A program made the translations under genes and the position numbers. Source: Hydnum rufescens UP504 (taxonomy: Eukaryota; Basidiomycota; Agaricomycetes; Cantharellales; Hydnaceae). From it: 64,000 nt of DNA. Below are positions 23,800 through 35,689 of this stretch, piece by piece. The stretch is from NCBI GenBank assembly GCA_014904985.1, contig MU129047.1, forward strand, positions 1 through 64,000. The letters are read 5' to 3'. The notes under the pieces were generated by a model. That model was not told the DNA's origin. It ran no database searches and saw only the letters and a list, made by a program, of their open reading frames with translations. Positions within the stretch are counted from its first letter, which is position 1; every line of letters begins with the position of its first letter.

Positions 23800-26215
23800 T
23801 TCCGGCTCAGTTATATAAATGCAGAACAAGATCATTCCTTCCTCCCCACATCACAGTGCATCTAGCATGGGGCCTACAAGGGGCACTTCAAACAGTTATC
23901 GCTCGGATATTCGTAGGCCCCACACCACTTCCAATTATCGTGCTCACGCAAACATCTCTTTCCCAGATGCAGGAAATGGCGGCAATAGTCAAAATGATAC
24001 AAACCTTTCCAGTGGTGGACGAGGAGGGGATGTTTTCCTCTTGCATTCTAACACAAACAATATCTGTGAGTCGAGCTTCTTCCACATTATTAGCCTGTTC
24101 ATTTTAAGACTCCAGGGCGTACATAGCAAATGTCTGTCATATTTACGGTCATAATGTAGGCACAGTCATACGCGACGCACCGCCAAGCTCGGACATCTAT
24201 ATTTGCCTGCGCTATAGGACACTCGAATTACGGGTGAGGTGGACCCCCCCTCCTTGATCGAAACTGATCTTCTGATTATCTGGTCGTGTTCAAAGATCGA
24301 GTTCGTCCCTCGTCTTCTTCCATTCATCATCGTGATTCGCCGCCACGTCTAGGTTTGCGCCATCTACGGTTCATCTTGGAGGATCGTAGGCGTGCGCAGG
24401 TCTCCCTTCAGGCACCGGCAGCTTTGTAACAAATGATGTCGTGGTGCGGATGTGAATGTGATAGAATATGGAACCGTTGGATATATAACTTGATTCAGAG
24501 ACGAATGGCGCAGGTTCCCAAGTGGACACAGTCTGAGCGCAAGGCATATTCAAGCAACCAGTAACGTCAACCGAGATGGGATTACGTATGTGAGAATTGT
24601 GTGAGAGCTCACATACACTTGGATGACGGGACTGCTCCTTAAGCGATAACTGCGAACTTGTTAGTAGCAGATATCTCCAAGCACCGAAGTGAGGTCTCAG
24701 GTTGGCGTTGCATATTAATCACGCATCCCAAGGTGTTAATTTCCTCGTGGAATGATAGAAAAGCGTAAGGATCATTTGCGGACTCTATGACCGGCCATGA
24801 GCTGAGCGTGTAGCGATGAAGAAAGGGGATGACAAAGCCGGGAGTCGCCGGAGACAGCCGGCCAAGGGCTCAGCCTAAGTAGACTCGTGAACTACCCCAA
24901 TCTGGCGCAAATCTGTCCCAATGCTGTAGCCAGTGAGCATATCTCGTGTCACGGAGGCGAGATGCAGCGGTAGTTGGGCCAAGAGCTCCTTTGCTAGTGG
25001 CTTGGTGGTGCATCCCCTTCAGCGTGACATTGACGGCTTGCTTAACGCCTTCCTTTGGCGACATTCTGTGCCACTCCACGAGAAAGAGGAAATAAAACTG
25101 TTCTCCTGGCTCAAGGCAATGTGGAAGGACCACTGCTAAGATTTGGTACATCTCCAAGTTGTCGAGTCGAGAGCGCACAGGGTATCCGTTGATACGGTGA
25201 TGCCGTTCTTTATTGGTATATAGAGATTGGGGGGCGGGGGGTAATTCGACTCGATAAAGGGCGCTGATATATCCTTTTTTGTGGGTAGAACGTGTCGTTC
25301 CCCTGCAACCTGGTCTTAATCCAATGTCTGCTTTCTTTGGCCTCAGCACTTTTTATAATAGAACCTGGGTGTCTGACTTGGCACTGCATCACCGAGCCCA
25401 CATACTTACACCTATATGTGGGTTTTCCTCTCATTCCATTGAAGCGCTCAGAGTGTTGCGTTCTACAGATACGTACTTGCACTTCCTAGTTCTCCGCGCT
25501 GCTTCCCGTATCATGCGATCCCTAATCCATCCGCGAGCTCTTCCCCACGGCGCGCTCCACAAAGCCCCTTCGAAACAGCAGGTGAATACGCCGGCAGATT
25601 AATCAATCCCTACCCCACCCCTGGGGCAGCCTTGACCTCAGCATCCGCTCTCAACATAGACAAGGGTGTCCGAACGCGTTCAAGATCCAAAAGCCAAACA
25701 CGCGTGACCTTTGTACGATGGACACGTCGGTCGCCACGAACCTTGATCTACTCCGTTTGTTCAAGATCTCCATCGACGCGAACCCCCTGGTGTGCGAAGA
25801 AGACTCGTCCATGGGCGCCGCAGAAGCGCTGGCTGAAGGTGTGCGAGCTATGGATCTATCGGATCTGGCGTCTCCCACGAAGCAATGAACTGTTTATCAA
25901 CGCAGTTTTTTCTTCTATTCCAAATTTATATTCTAATCCTGCGGCTCCTATTTCCGAACGTTTCTTTGGCGGTTTCGTATCATGGAGCCTCCTAGAATGG
26001 TCGCCGCAGTGTCGCGAACTTCTTTTTGTTTCCGCCTCCTGTCGTGCCCTCAGCATGTAACGTATTGGGATGCCCGTCTGCACAAGCCCCTGTTCCCACT
26101 TTCTGTGAGCCGGGATTAGGAGTCACTCGTTGAGATCTTTTCGTCGGTGGCATTATAAAGCACGCACTACTTGCGATGCTTTATGGTCTGCCTACAGAGT
26201 ATTCAGGTAAAATAC
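23800..26215 (+). pseudogene. U7: most complete plus-strand U unit
   Basis: Exon 1 is 23867-24065 (199 nt, phase 1), with NISFPDAGNGG and SSGGRGGDVFLLHSN. Exon 2 is 24160-24233 (74 nt), ends DIYICLRYRTLELR and is followed by GTGAGG. The next exon starts after CACGTCTAG with VCAIYGSSW. The C-terminal frame (about 25620-25889) contains DTSVATNLDLLRLFKIS and MGAAEALAEGVRAMD and ends SPTKQ at a TGA. A CAG/GTGAAT...GGGGCAG intron appears to precede it. The middle exons cannot be fixed by eye. On the minus strand over 25349-24870 a long open frame is also present (see findings). The product is unknown, with no signal peptide or known domain seen. Confidence 0.55.
23811..23820 (+). promoter_or_regulatory. 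TATA box of U7
   Basis: TTATATAAAT follows a CGGCTCAG string and lies about 50 bp before the exon 1 start at 23867. Similar boxes stand in front of exon 1 in U3 (minus strand near 14135), U5 (near 19045), U11 (CTATAAATTCAG near 50808) and U1. A conserved core promoter is therefore part of the unit. Confidence 0.5.
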
Positions 26216-27189
26216 TCCAGGAGGCGAGCGAACGAAGGTGGATTCCCCAGGTTTGATCGGTGGTATTATTTCTCTGGTGACTAGACAAGAATTGTGGATG
26301 ATATCGCTCGTATGGAAGGTCATGAACCAGAGCCGTCTTCCTCGTGCCCATGCCAATCAAACATTATTTTTCGCTGAGCGTAATTCAACACCGGTGACAT
26401 GGGAGGGAAGTAAGCTGTAATTAAATTTGGGCCAGTCGGTCTGAAGGTGAATGTCATCCGCCTGCCGACTCAGTACTCTCCGCTTGTATTCAATAATAAT
26501 AATATCTTCAGTCCCCCAGGTGACGGGGGTCCCGGAAACCACACAGCATCCCGGAATTTTTCTTACCATAAAAGGTAATATCCTACCTCCTCAAACCTTC
26601 TGCGTGCTATCGCCTCTTTGTCTGGGGTTTTTCCCCCCTTGAAGCCCCAGACTGTATTGCTGCATCCTTGCGCCACTTTCTTCTATTTGACGGAATCCAC
26701 CGCCCAGTGCCAGTGTTTCGCCACGCATGTTTTTTGCACACCTTTTCTGGCACGGCAGATTTGGTGCGGGCGTGGTTCCTGGCATTCCCTACGCGGCACC
26801 TGGGGGTAGGGCGTTGCCATCGTGATCTCGGACGAGAGCTTGGTAACAACCTCCCCCCGATATGGGCGTAGAGTGCCTGACACACTCATTGAATTGGCAA
26901 TACGCAAACGACGTATCAATGTCTTCTGTGGAGTTCAATCAATCAGCCGACTTCCCTCAAATGTCAAGTCCCATTTCTGGGAAGTGTTTCGGCCTCTTCC
27001 TCGGCGTCAAATGCTGGTCGTCACCAATGGCAACCTGTCTGTCACCCTGCTCCCGTCATGCATGGGCCATTCTTGGGGGCCGCACGTGTCCCACGCAGGA
27101 CCGTCCAAGCCGGACGTCTGCGTCAAGCTTAAGTTGGCCTAATTCATCCGCTATTTTTCAGGGCCCAAGTTCGGCAACCTTACTTGACA
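26216..27189. other. Unassigned sequence between U7 and U8
   Basis: Several overlapping open frames occur on both strands (for example 26862-27275 plus, 26607-26919 minus), but none shows a domain or a clear splice pattern. The region is less obviously repetitive than its neighbours. It may hold a decayed gene. Confidence 0.35.
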
Positions 27190-27700
27190 CCGAGATTATC
27201 CCCAAGGCCCGTAACAAAGTCTCAAGGTCTAGGCACTGTTTCTGGGATTGTCCTCACCTAAGGTCACGTCATTAGCCAGTTGCCCTGTTAATTATTAATT
27301 CCAGCCCATCTCTAAATACTTCCGAAAATCTGATAAGTCGGAAGTGACTGCTGATCCCTTAGCGAACCTGAACCATGTCACCATAAATGTTCCTCGGGGC
27401 GAAAGACCTTGACTTGAAAAATTCTGCACGCGGCCACGAGTGCAGTAGCTGTGCCGTCAAGTGCGAGCCACGTGTATCCCTCTGATGCGTACACCCCCAG
27501 GGTGCCCAAGCTTGTGGGAATCCAAGAGAACAGCGTGGACTTAGATCGTTGAGGTGGGTCAGGACTTGATTCTTCCTTTTTGCTTAGATTTCTCCCCCTC
27601 GACGTGTGTGGGATGCTCGGAATTTACTGGGTTTTGGACTTTGGAACGAGGCCCTGGATGTGCAAATGAAACAGCCTAGAGCCTCGTTTGACATGGGCTC
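27190..27700. repeat. P module copy 4 (diverged)
   Basis: It shares CATGTCACCATAAATGTTCCTCGGGG-like and GGAACGAGG strings with the copy at 15715. It lies, like copies 1 and 2, on the 3' side of a minus-strand U unit (U8). Only parts align by eye. Confidence 0.4.
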
Positions 27701-27949
27701 CTGTTATCGCATTACGCTTGCCAAAGAATAGTGGCACGATTCAATATATACTGGACACTACAACAGAAGAAATAGAGACTCGGGTTCGCAATGTCGCGTA
27801 AGAATGATCAAGCAGTAATCCCTGTCCAGGCATCGGAAAAAGAATATTGAACACCCCTCAAGCAGGTAGAAACTACATGCACTTACCTCGCTGCCTGCTG
27901 TCTTTAAAAAAGTCCAGGAGGCCTTCTAGCCCGTGCGCGCAGTTGTTTA

Positions 27950-29900
27950 ACGTAAACACTCCGTAGGCCAGTCAAAGTACCACAGATAGTGCGTCCCCCG
28001 TAACTTTCCCCAGTGCCAGCGACAGGAAGATTTCAGAGAGTGACTCGTACCACCAGCCCAGAGAATGTGGGAACAGGAATTCCTGCGGACGACAGGCATC
28101 CCGAACACTGTGACGGTACAAAGACCATCACTAGATCATCACTAGATTGCGCGCCGATCATTTTAGAACGTTCCTTCCTAGCACCGCCAGGTTCACATGG
28201 ATGCAGACATTGGACAGATCAGATCGGATCAAAGTTCGTGGAGACGAACTCGTTCATAGTGGATGGGTTACGTGCATTTCATTCGACTTCAAACACACTC
28301 GGATACCCTTGTTTCTTTGAAGCGAGGCCGAGGTCGAAAGTACTGGTACACATCTGTAGACCGCAAGATATAGGCTTGAAGCATATGGGAGAACAACTTA
28401 CTTGATGGTATAATTATGTCCACTTGGATAATTCAGTGTCAGGTCAGCGCCCCCGGTTGAGTGTTACAAAAAGTGAACAAGGTTCCGAGGGAACAATGCA
28501 TTCTATACACGAGAAGGGGTAAATAAGCACTGTTTATCCGATAGAACCACCCCCTGGATTGTTGTATACCAATGAAGAGATGCATTGCACATCAACGAAT
28601 ACAGCCCCCGACTCGGAGATGCACCAAATCATAGCACTGGTCCTTCCATATGATCTTAAACCAGGAAAAGGGTTCAATTTCCTCTTTCTTGTGGAGCCAC
28701 AGAGTGTTGCGAAGGAACGCCTTGAGCAAGTCATCGATGTCACGCAGGGAGGACCAACAAACAAGTCACTACAGTATAATTACTGGCCGGCTGTCTCCGG
28801 CGAGCTTCGTCATGTCACAGTCACAGTACTCGCTCTCCCACACCATTTCTTCGTCGCTGTACAGTGTACTCGGCTCACGGCCAGTCATAGAATCCTCAAA
28901 TGATTGTCTTTCCCCTTTCTGTCTTCCTCGGACCAGAATCCCTCGGATGCGTGATTAACCCGCTAACACCTGAGATCTCACTGCGGTTTTGGAGATATTT
29001 GCTGTCGACTCGAGTACGGTTATCATTGGCATAATAGGGAGTGGTGCCATCATCCAAGTACATGTGAGCCTTCACATGGCTCGGACATGCATGACCCCTT
29101 CTCTTTTGGTGCTATCGGGGGCTTGAATGCGCCTTGTGCTCAAACTGTATCCACTGGGGAAGCTGCACGATTCGACTCGGGAGAACGATACAGCTAATGG
29201 TTCTATATTTTCCATTCTAGTTGCGTCAGCACCACGACATAATATTACAAAGCTGTCGGCGCGTGGACGGAGTCGTGCCCTGCCCCGCCATAGCGCACAT
29301 CTTCTACAGCCGTTCAGATGAACTGTGGATGACACGATCGTAGACATGGTGACGAATCCTAATGATGAACGGAAATAGACGAGGGACGAACTCGATCTTT
29401 GAACACGACTAGACAATCAGAGGACTGGCCTCGATAAGGAGGGGAAGGTCTACCTCACCCGCAACTCGAGCCCTCCAAAATGGCAGCAAATGTATATACC
29501 TGAGGGTGGTGGTCCTTCACCGACTGGTGTGCCTACAGTATGAGTGTAAATATGCCAGACATTCACTGTGGCTCAGAGTCTTAAAATGACCGGCGTAATA
29601 ATGTGCATGACCTCGACTCACAAACATTGTTGGTGGTGGAATGGGAATCTGGGAGGTGAACATCCCCGGCTCGTCCACCACTGGCACCCCCCATAGGGCT
29701 TTCACCATTTCCGCCGTTTCCGGTATCTGTGAGAGGGGTGGTAGAATGGGCATGAGAATTAATTGGAAGTGGCTTAGGGCTCACTGATGTGCAAGCCATT
29801 GTGCGCACCCTCCATTGCAAGTCCACACTTTCCGCACGGTGGTACTGGGGGAAGAAAACATGAAATGGACGTTGCAATTTATACATCTTGATTGAATGGA
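27950..29900 (-). pseudogene. U8: U unit, U1-like subfamily
   Basis: Exon 1 lies near 29810-29615, sharing the 4-nt insertion seen in U1. Exon 2 is 29532-29459 (74 nt), ends GIYICCHFGGLELR, and is followed by GTGAGG. A downstream stretch keeps MENIEPLAVSFS as in U1. The plus-strand complementary middle region (28559-28900) is also open, as in other units. The C-terminal exon is hard to see. The product is unknown. Confidence 0.45.
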
Positions 29901-30034
29901 AGGGTACCGGTGGAACATTTTCAGGAGAGCTAAGAATGTGGAAATTACAGGGTGTGTACAATATTTTGGAGCGGAACAATTTCATACAAGCGTGGGGAAA
30001 TAAGGATGCATATCAATTGAGGGCAGGGGAGGTA

Positions 30035-33000
30035 CAGTAGTGGACAGGCAAAGACGGAAAGTTTCACTGAGGTCGATCCAGTGACTTTGAGGCTTTGAAA
30101 AGTGGTTTTTTGGATTCCCCTGGTCTCTGCGGTTCAGAAACACCCCTAATTGAGGTCATGTGATCAATATTAGCGCCCACTGGATTTTGGGCAGAAAAAT
30201 AAAAATAAAAAGCCTCCTGGCATGCCTATATAGCATCAGAAAAATTATTCAACTATTACTAGAATTGATTAATTGAGGATAGATTCAATGGCAAGCATTG
30301 CACGCCTTGAGACAGTGCGTGTGAGCGCTGTTTTTCACAGCCCACTCAGCCACCTTCCCCCTGAGTCCCTGCCGATATGCTGACATAAATCTCCAAGTGC
30401 GATTAATAAAATGTCGAAGTGTATCGAGTGGGCAGGACTGAAGGCTGCTAAGAACTGCTGCTTTGGCATCCGCAAATGTGTTTTTGAAGACTCCGCGGTA
30501 ACGGTACTTGGCATAACCCCAGTACTGGAGAGAACAATTAGAGCCCCAAAATAGAAGACCAACTGTTCATACACACCATCTCTATCGGGTTCAACTCACA
30601 ATGAAACTTTGGCAAGAAAATACAGTGGTGCCCTGCCTTTGTGATGAGTTCCTCCAACATGGATACCTGATTAATGACATCTTCCTGCCTGTTGAAGATC
30701 CGAGCCAAGCAACACTTTTCGTTCTCAAAAGGGCAGACTGGGGAACATTTTGCGCGGATGCCCTTTGTGTCAAATCCACGTTCCTCGAGGACTGTCTGTA
30801 GGCCTTTTGCCTCACCACTTTCTGTCGTCATTCTCTGTACTGTTCCACGTAAGGAAATGGTGGGATTATCGTTGGGGATTATGGTGTCTTTCTGCTTGCG
30901 TTGCTTTCCACCATTTCCCTTGTTCATGTCGAAGGGTCGCAATGCTCAGTTCAATGAAGCGTGTCAAGAGGAATTGATCAAATATGAAAGTGCCCTCACA
31001 ATCGGATGTGTGACATTGAAGATATCGATCGCATTTGGGTTAACTTGAGTCAGAATTTTGCTGGTTATCCCACACGGGTCCCGCAAGCACCTGGGTTAAT
31101 GATCTTGCGTGCATCTCGAACAATTTGGCCTTGTTCATTTTGTTGCACGAGGCGCCCATCTTCTTCATTGATGAAATCTGAAACATGGATTAAGCGACCA
31201 CGACTTTCTTCTGGAGAACCATGGATCCCTCCCTTCAGCCTGAAAGGGAGTGAGCCATATGAAATAAAACCAAAATAAGTGAAACCAATACACACCAGGC
31301 TGACCGCTTGAATTCAATTTGCATGGAAGCAGCTCTCATCATGGAACTGCGCAATGACACACTTCTCGCCTGGCTGCAGATTGGTTCACAATGCTTAAGC
31401 TCAGGCCCCATGATACTGGGCCATGCGACGCTCAAATTTCTCCATGGCAGGAAGAAACACATTCCGCGGTACGCAACGACATCCGCTCGCTTCGTGCCCG
31501 TCCATATATACACCTTTTGTCAAGAGTCTTGTTGGCGGAAGCCAAGTTTATGTAGCCAGCGACGGGAAGCTGGCGGTTGCTTCAGAGGCTGCTTCAACGC
31601 AATACCAAGTTGAGGAAGATCGAGGGTATTGAGTGTCCTGCAAAGTTTGATGAAGTCACGAGCCGACTTTTCTTGGGAATCAAGCCAAGGTGGCCTTCGC
31701 TCAACATCCTCATCATCCAGATGGAGAAGAACCCAATACCTTTCCTCCGCGGCGGTCAATTGGAGCTGTTCATACATTTGATAATTCTGCAAGAGCCCGT
31801 ATCTCGTCGCGCAAAGTAAACACCATCTCCAATCAGGTGCCCACAGAGCCAGGTGTGAACACTGGCATGATGTTCTTTGAATTCCTTTGATCGGAGGTGG
31901 CGGAATAACGGAAAAATAAAGCTATTGGTTTTGATCTTTATCCTGAAAGTTAAGCAATCCAAGGTTCCCGAAGTTCCATCTGGCCAAAGGCATACCTGGT
32001 TTCAGTGGGAGCGTTGCCTTCTATTATTTTCTGTTGTTAAGATGCCGTCAATCTCATTTCTTAATACCGGCCACGAGCGGATCTCAGTCACACAAGATCG
32101 AGAGTCGTGATGGATGAGTTCATCAAGTTCGTCATCAGAATCATCATCTAGATTGTCCGCCTCATTGGGGATAGGAGACAGAGATTTTGGGTTCTTTCCA
32201 GAGGTGGGGGAAATGGAAGACAAGATAGAGGCGGCAGCAGCTCCTGCCCACATGGTTCAGGTGACGGTGGAACGAGAGGGAACGTAAATAGGGGGCGCAG
32301 GACTGCCAGAATCGACAGGTAATGAAGGCAAGAAAAGGAATGTATCGAGGTTCCCTTGAGACGGATTCTCCTTTGCACCGCGATTTCTCGTTTGTCCAGT
32401 CTTGCTCATGATATCATTATCGAGTCCTCTCACATACTTTGTGGGCCGTCCTGCAAGAGATCTAAGGATACTATCATAAAGATCTGGATAAATCTCACTG
32501 TGTCCCTGTGCCTTCCCTTTCCGCTTTTGTTTGTTCTGCTTCGGGTGATAAGTTGGATCTGTACATGGCCCCATATCGAGTTCCTCAGTGGCCCTCTTGA
32601 AAATAGAATGGATATAAATATCATCGGCCTCCATATCAGATTCCGTCGGATCATCCAATAGAGCATCATCAGGGGCAACAAAAGTAGGGTACTCATTATT
32701 TTGAACGGCGCGTGGATCCCAACTCTCATCATCCAAGCCAGATATTTCGGATTCAGTCTCAGATGTGAGGTCATAAGATCTAGTCAATTTAGACTGAAGG
32801 GTAAAGTAGGATGTAATCAGCGAGTCCCCCCATTGAAGGAAAGAAAGAGCACAAGCACGGCCGACGTTGGATAGATCTCGGACATTGCCACGGAGTGACC
32901 CGACTTAAGGGGGGTAATTCTAAAATACTAATTTTCTTGTGTCCTGGGGGGCTCAGCCCCCCAGAACATCTACCACTGGATTCTACTGCTCTTTAGCTAC

Positions 33001-33211
33001 ATTTTGAGCCCACTGATGAGCACGTGCGCTCAATATTAAGCGCCCAACAGGATTTTTGGCTCTTTTTAATGAAAAAAGTGCCGCTAGTAAAGAAATGAGA
33101 CCGTGATCACTTAGCTACGTGTATTTTAAGTGTTTTCCGACAGTTTACGGAAGTCTGGGTGGCCTCTCTCAAGTTGCAGAGAAATTTGTCGACTTAGCCT
33201 GTCCACTACTG
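30035..33211 (-). mobile_element. Tc1/mariner-like (IS630 superfamily) DNA transposon
   Basis: The ends carry inverted repeats starting CAGTAGTGGACAGGC, perfect for 15 bp and extending to about 19. TA stands on each side (30033-30034 and 33212-33213). The 3177-bp interior carries a degenerate transposase on the minus strand. TA duplication plus a DDE transposase with the LPKFHCELNPIE block is typical of the IS630/Tc1/mariner superfamily. It is immobile on its own because the transposase is broken. Confidence 0.88.
30300..32787 (-). pseudogene. DDE transposase of the TA-flanked transposon, decayed
   Basis: The N-terminal part (32787-32257) is acidic and disordered. An in-frame TGA at 32257-32259 separates it from its continuation at 32253. 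Conserved family blocks follow in different frames: GRLIHVSDFI at about 31190, DARKII near 31105, and FLPKFHCELNPIE near 30620, the last containing the catalytic glutamate region. The sequence after that still reads like a YWG..K.RYR C-terminal domain. Several frameshifts or unrecognised introns break the gene. The family is widespread in Agaricomycete genomes as DDE endonuclease proteins. Confidence 0.85.
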
Positions 33212-33213
33212 TA

Positions 33214-35121
33214 GCATGGCCCAAGTTTCATTCCGAGAATCCTCTGATTCAGGGACTAGGCAACACCATTGGTGTTGTGTGGCATATCATGTGTAGTTAA
33301 AATGCCATGTCAGATCCCACTGAGTATGAGGAACTCCATGAATGCGCAAACCCGTGTATTGCGCCTCAGTCTGTAGTGCAGCCATTTGATTTGGAACCAT
33401 GCTGGGTCTTTTCCCATGCTGCATAGTCCTTATAAGTGCCAAAGGCTTCATCCGTTTGATGTGGTATGATCCCGAATCTTTGTATCAAGGTGTTCATCTG
33501 TAAATGTGACATTAATATGAGTGCCCACCCAATGAATTAAATAAGCAACGTCCCAAAGACTCTGTATGAATTTCATTGCCGAAAGAAGATGCAAGTGGCA
33601 CCACCCATTCTTCCAAAATGACTTTCTGTGTGGCCTTCCCCATATTCACGATGAATCACAAGTGATCCATTTGGTCATCAATGAGTTTGATGCTTTGAAT
33701 GACATTATTCTTAATGAGGGAACAGTATTGTGTCAATGGAGAATCAATGGCCCCAGTGTTTATGGATGTTCGGAGAGTTTTATGGTTTTGGTCATGGCCA
33801 CCGCTGCCATAACTGGGCATGCTCAACTTTGTATAGACCATTTCCGCTGACTGGGATTTGGTCCAATGATGGCACCTTGGAATTCTTGATCCTACACATG
33901 TTTCCATTGAAATAGAACCTTGTTGGCGCCCACCCTTTGTAATACAATTGATTGAGACAACTAGTAAGTCCCTTTTCGGGATGCAGAGCATCAACGTAGG
34001 AATAACAGGGGGTGAATTTTCCAGCATTCAGGACCTGTATCCTTTAATCACCAGTACCAACAGGCAATAGAAAATCTGTTTTTATCAGCATGCCATGATC
34101 AGTCCAATGGTGCAATAGAATGGTAGTTTTGATAAACACACTCTTTGTAGGGTGACATGTTGTCTTCGTTGGCCCCTGAAATCACATATAGTTGAGCATA
34201 AGTTGAGGGAATTTGCTTGATTGTTCAGCATGGCCCCAATGCCTGTATCCGGGCTCGGCAGCCTCAATTATCACCCCATGGCTTCAATGTCAGCATGCTC
34301 CTGTGGCTGCCGATTGTTGCTCTTTTTAGGCAGCCTGTATTAGAACCAAGGAGCCCTGAGGCCCCCTGCCCTTCCTTTCCTCCCCCCTTCACCCAACAGT
34401 CTGCCTTAATGTGGCCCTTCCAATGACAATTGAAACACTCGATGTTCCTCCTGCCCTTCTTCTGCCCATTAGGGCGAGAAAGCCTCATCGGTATCAATTT
34501 CCCCTTTTCCCTTCTTCAGGGATCATTGGTCATATTTGTCTGTCATGAGCCAATAACGAGGGCTTGACATAACCATCTTCTCACTAAGATTGGTGGGCTG
34601 CTGTGATGGAATTCATCGTGTTGTCGTACGCCTTGGGGAGAGATCCCAACAATACGTTGGTGTATTTTCATCCGAATAGTGGCCCCCATAGATGCCAATT
34701 GCTCCTTGAGAGCACTGAGTTTATCGAAATGCACCCAGACATCATTGTCGGTGCTGCACTGAGTATTCTGTAGCCATTTCTGTAGAACAACAGAATTAAT
34801 TTCAAGCATCCTTCATATAGGGCCGAAGTTTGCTCCCAGACCTCCTTGGCCTTGAGCCCAGCCTTAATCTGGCTGAACACTGTGTCAGGGACCAAGCGGC
34901 AACCAAGCTGTTTCACCATGGCCTCATCCCCCTCTTCCACTGCCTCTGGCACAAGTCCGTTGACATCCCAGCCTTGGAATAGTCCAACATAATCATGTCA
35001 CTCATAAGGTGCTCAAGCAGCCCCTTTGCATCCAGGGCCCACTAATCTGGTCTCGGTATGTGACCCAATTGGTTCTGTCGGCTGCCAACTTCATTACCCT
35101 AATCTTGAATTCATTGCTCAT
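33214..35121 (-). pseudogene. Second copia Gag-Pol remnant, CpG-depleted
   Basis: Read on the minus strand from a start at 35121 (MSNEFK). It parallels the element at 757 through gag, an intact zinc knuckle with CFNCHWKGHIKADC (34440-34400), protease, the pre-integrase region with LIKNNVI, and the integrase core. It stops at the catalytic region (codons equivalent to 3110 of the first element). Stops and frameshifts are frequent. CpG is scarce, roughly 17 per kb by hand count against about 90 per kb in a gag sample of the first element. The break point coincides with the TA of the DNA transposon. Confidence 0.88.
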
Positions 35122-35182
35122 AGTTCTCATCAGTGTTGTAGGAAAGGTTTAAAAGAGGTAATGTGTTTTCTAGGAGAGCAGT

Positions 35183-35197
35183 GATGGGCCCATAACC
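35183..35197 (-). other. Primer binding site of the second copia remnant
   Basis: On the minus strand it reads GGTTATGGGCCCATC, identical to 1166-1180, and like it is followed within a few bases by CTGCTCTC. This places the 5' LTR to its right in plus coordinates. Confidence 0.85.
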
Positions 35198-35642
35198 TTG
35201 TGGCTATGTAGAAACTAAGGACTCCAGGAACTGACAACGAGGGCAGATAGATCTGTAGGGGTGCCTAAATGCTCAAGTGGAGTGAGGGCGGGCGAAGCAA
35301 GAAGAGACTATGGTATTTGGAACTACTGGCCAATTTATGGCCTACATGATAGGAGAAACTACAGGAGTTACAAGTAGAAACCACAGAGATATACTAAAGA
35401 GAATACAGGTCAAATTATGCCAGTGGTCCATGGGCACCAGGAAACTGCTCATGGACCTAGGAGATGTCTGCTGAATGCAGCAGACATGCTTGAACCCAAT
35501 GTGATTACTGAATAGTTTGCCCCCTTTAAAACCATCCTTTGGCCCACCAGACTCATCCTTCAGCCCATCAAACACTCCAACTCCAACATTCCTCCCATCT
35601 GGCTCCCAACCTGTCGACTCCATTTGTCCAAGTATGACAACA
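35198..35642 (-). repeat. Putative 5' LTR of the second copia remnant
   Basis: Minus-strand sequence from TGTTGTCATA (35642) to the primer site would be a 445-bp LTR, close to the 409 bp of element 1. The sequence is not obviously homologous to LTR 1, and no 3' LTR remains to prove the ends. Confidence 0.4.
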
Positions 35643-35689
35643 AGTGCCTTCCTGGATCTGGGAGGCACTTCATTACACATATTGATCAT

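Noticed and set aside
26607..26919. Host gene at 26.6-26.9 kb (minus)
   Set aside because: Several overlapping frames without a domain or coherent splice sites. Support is insufficient.
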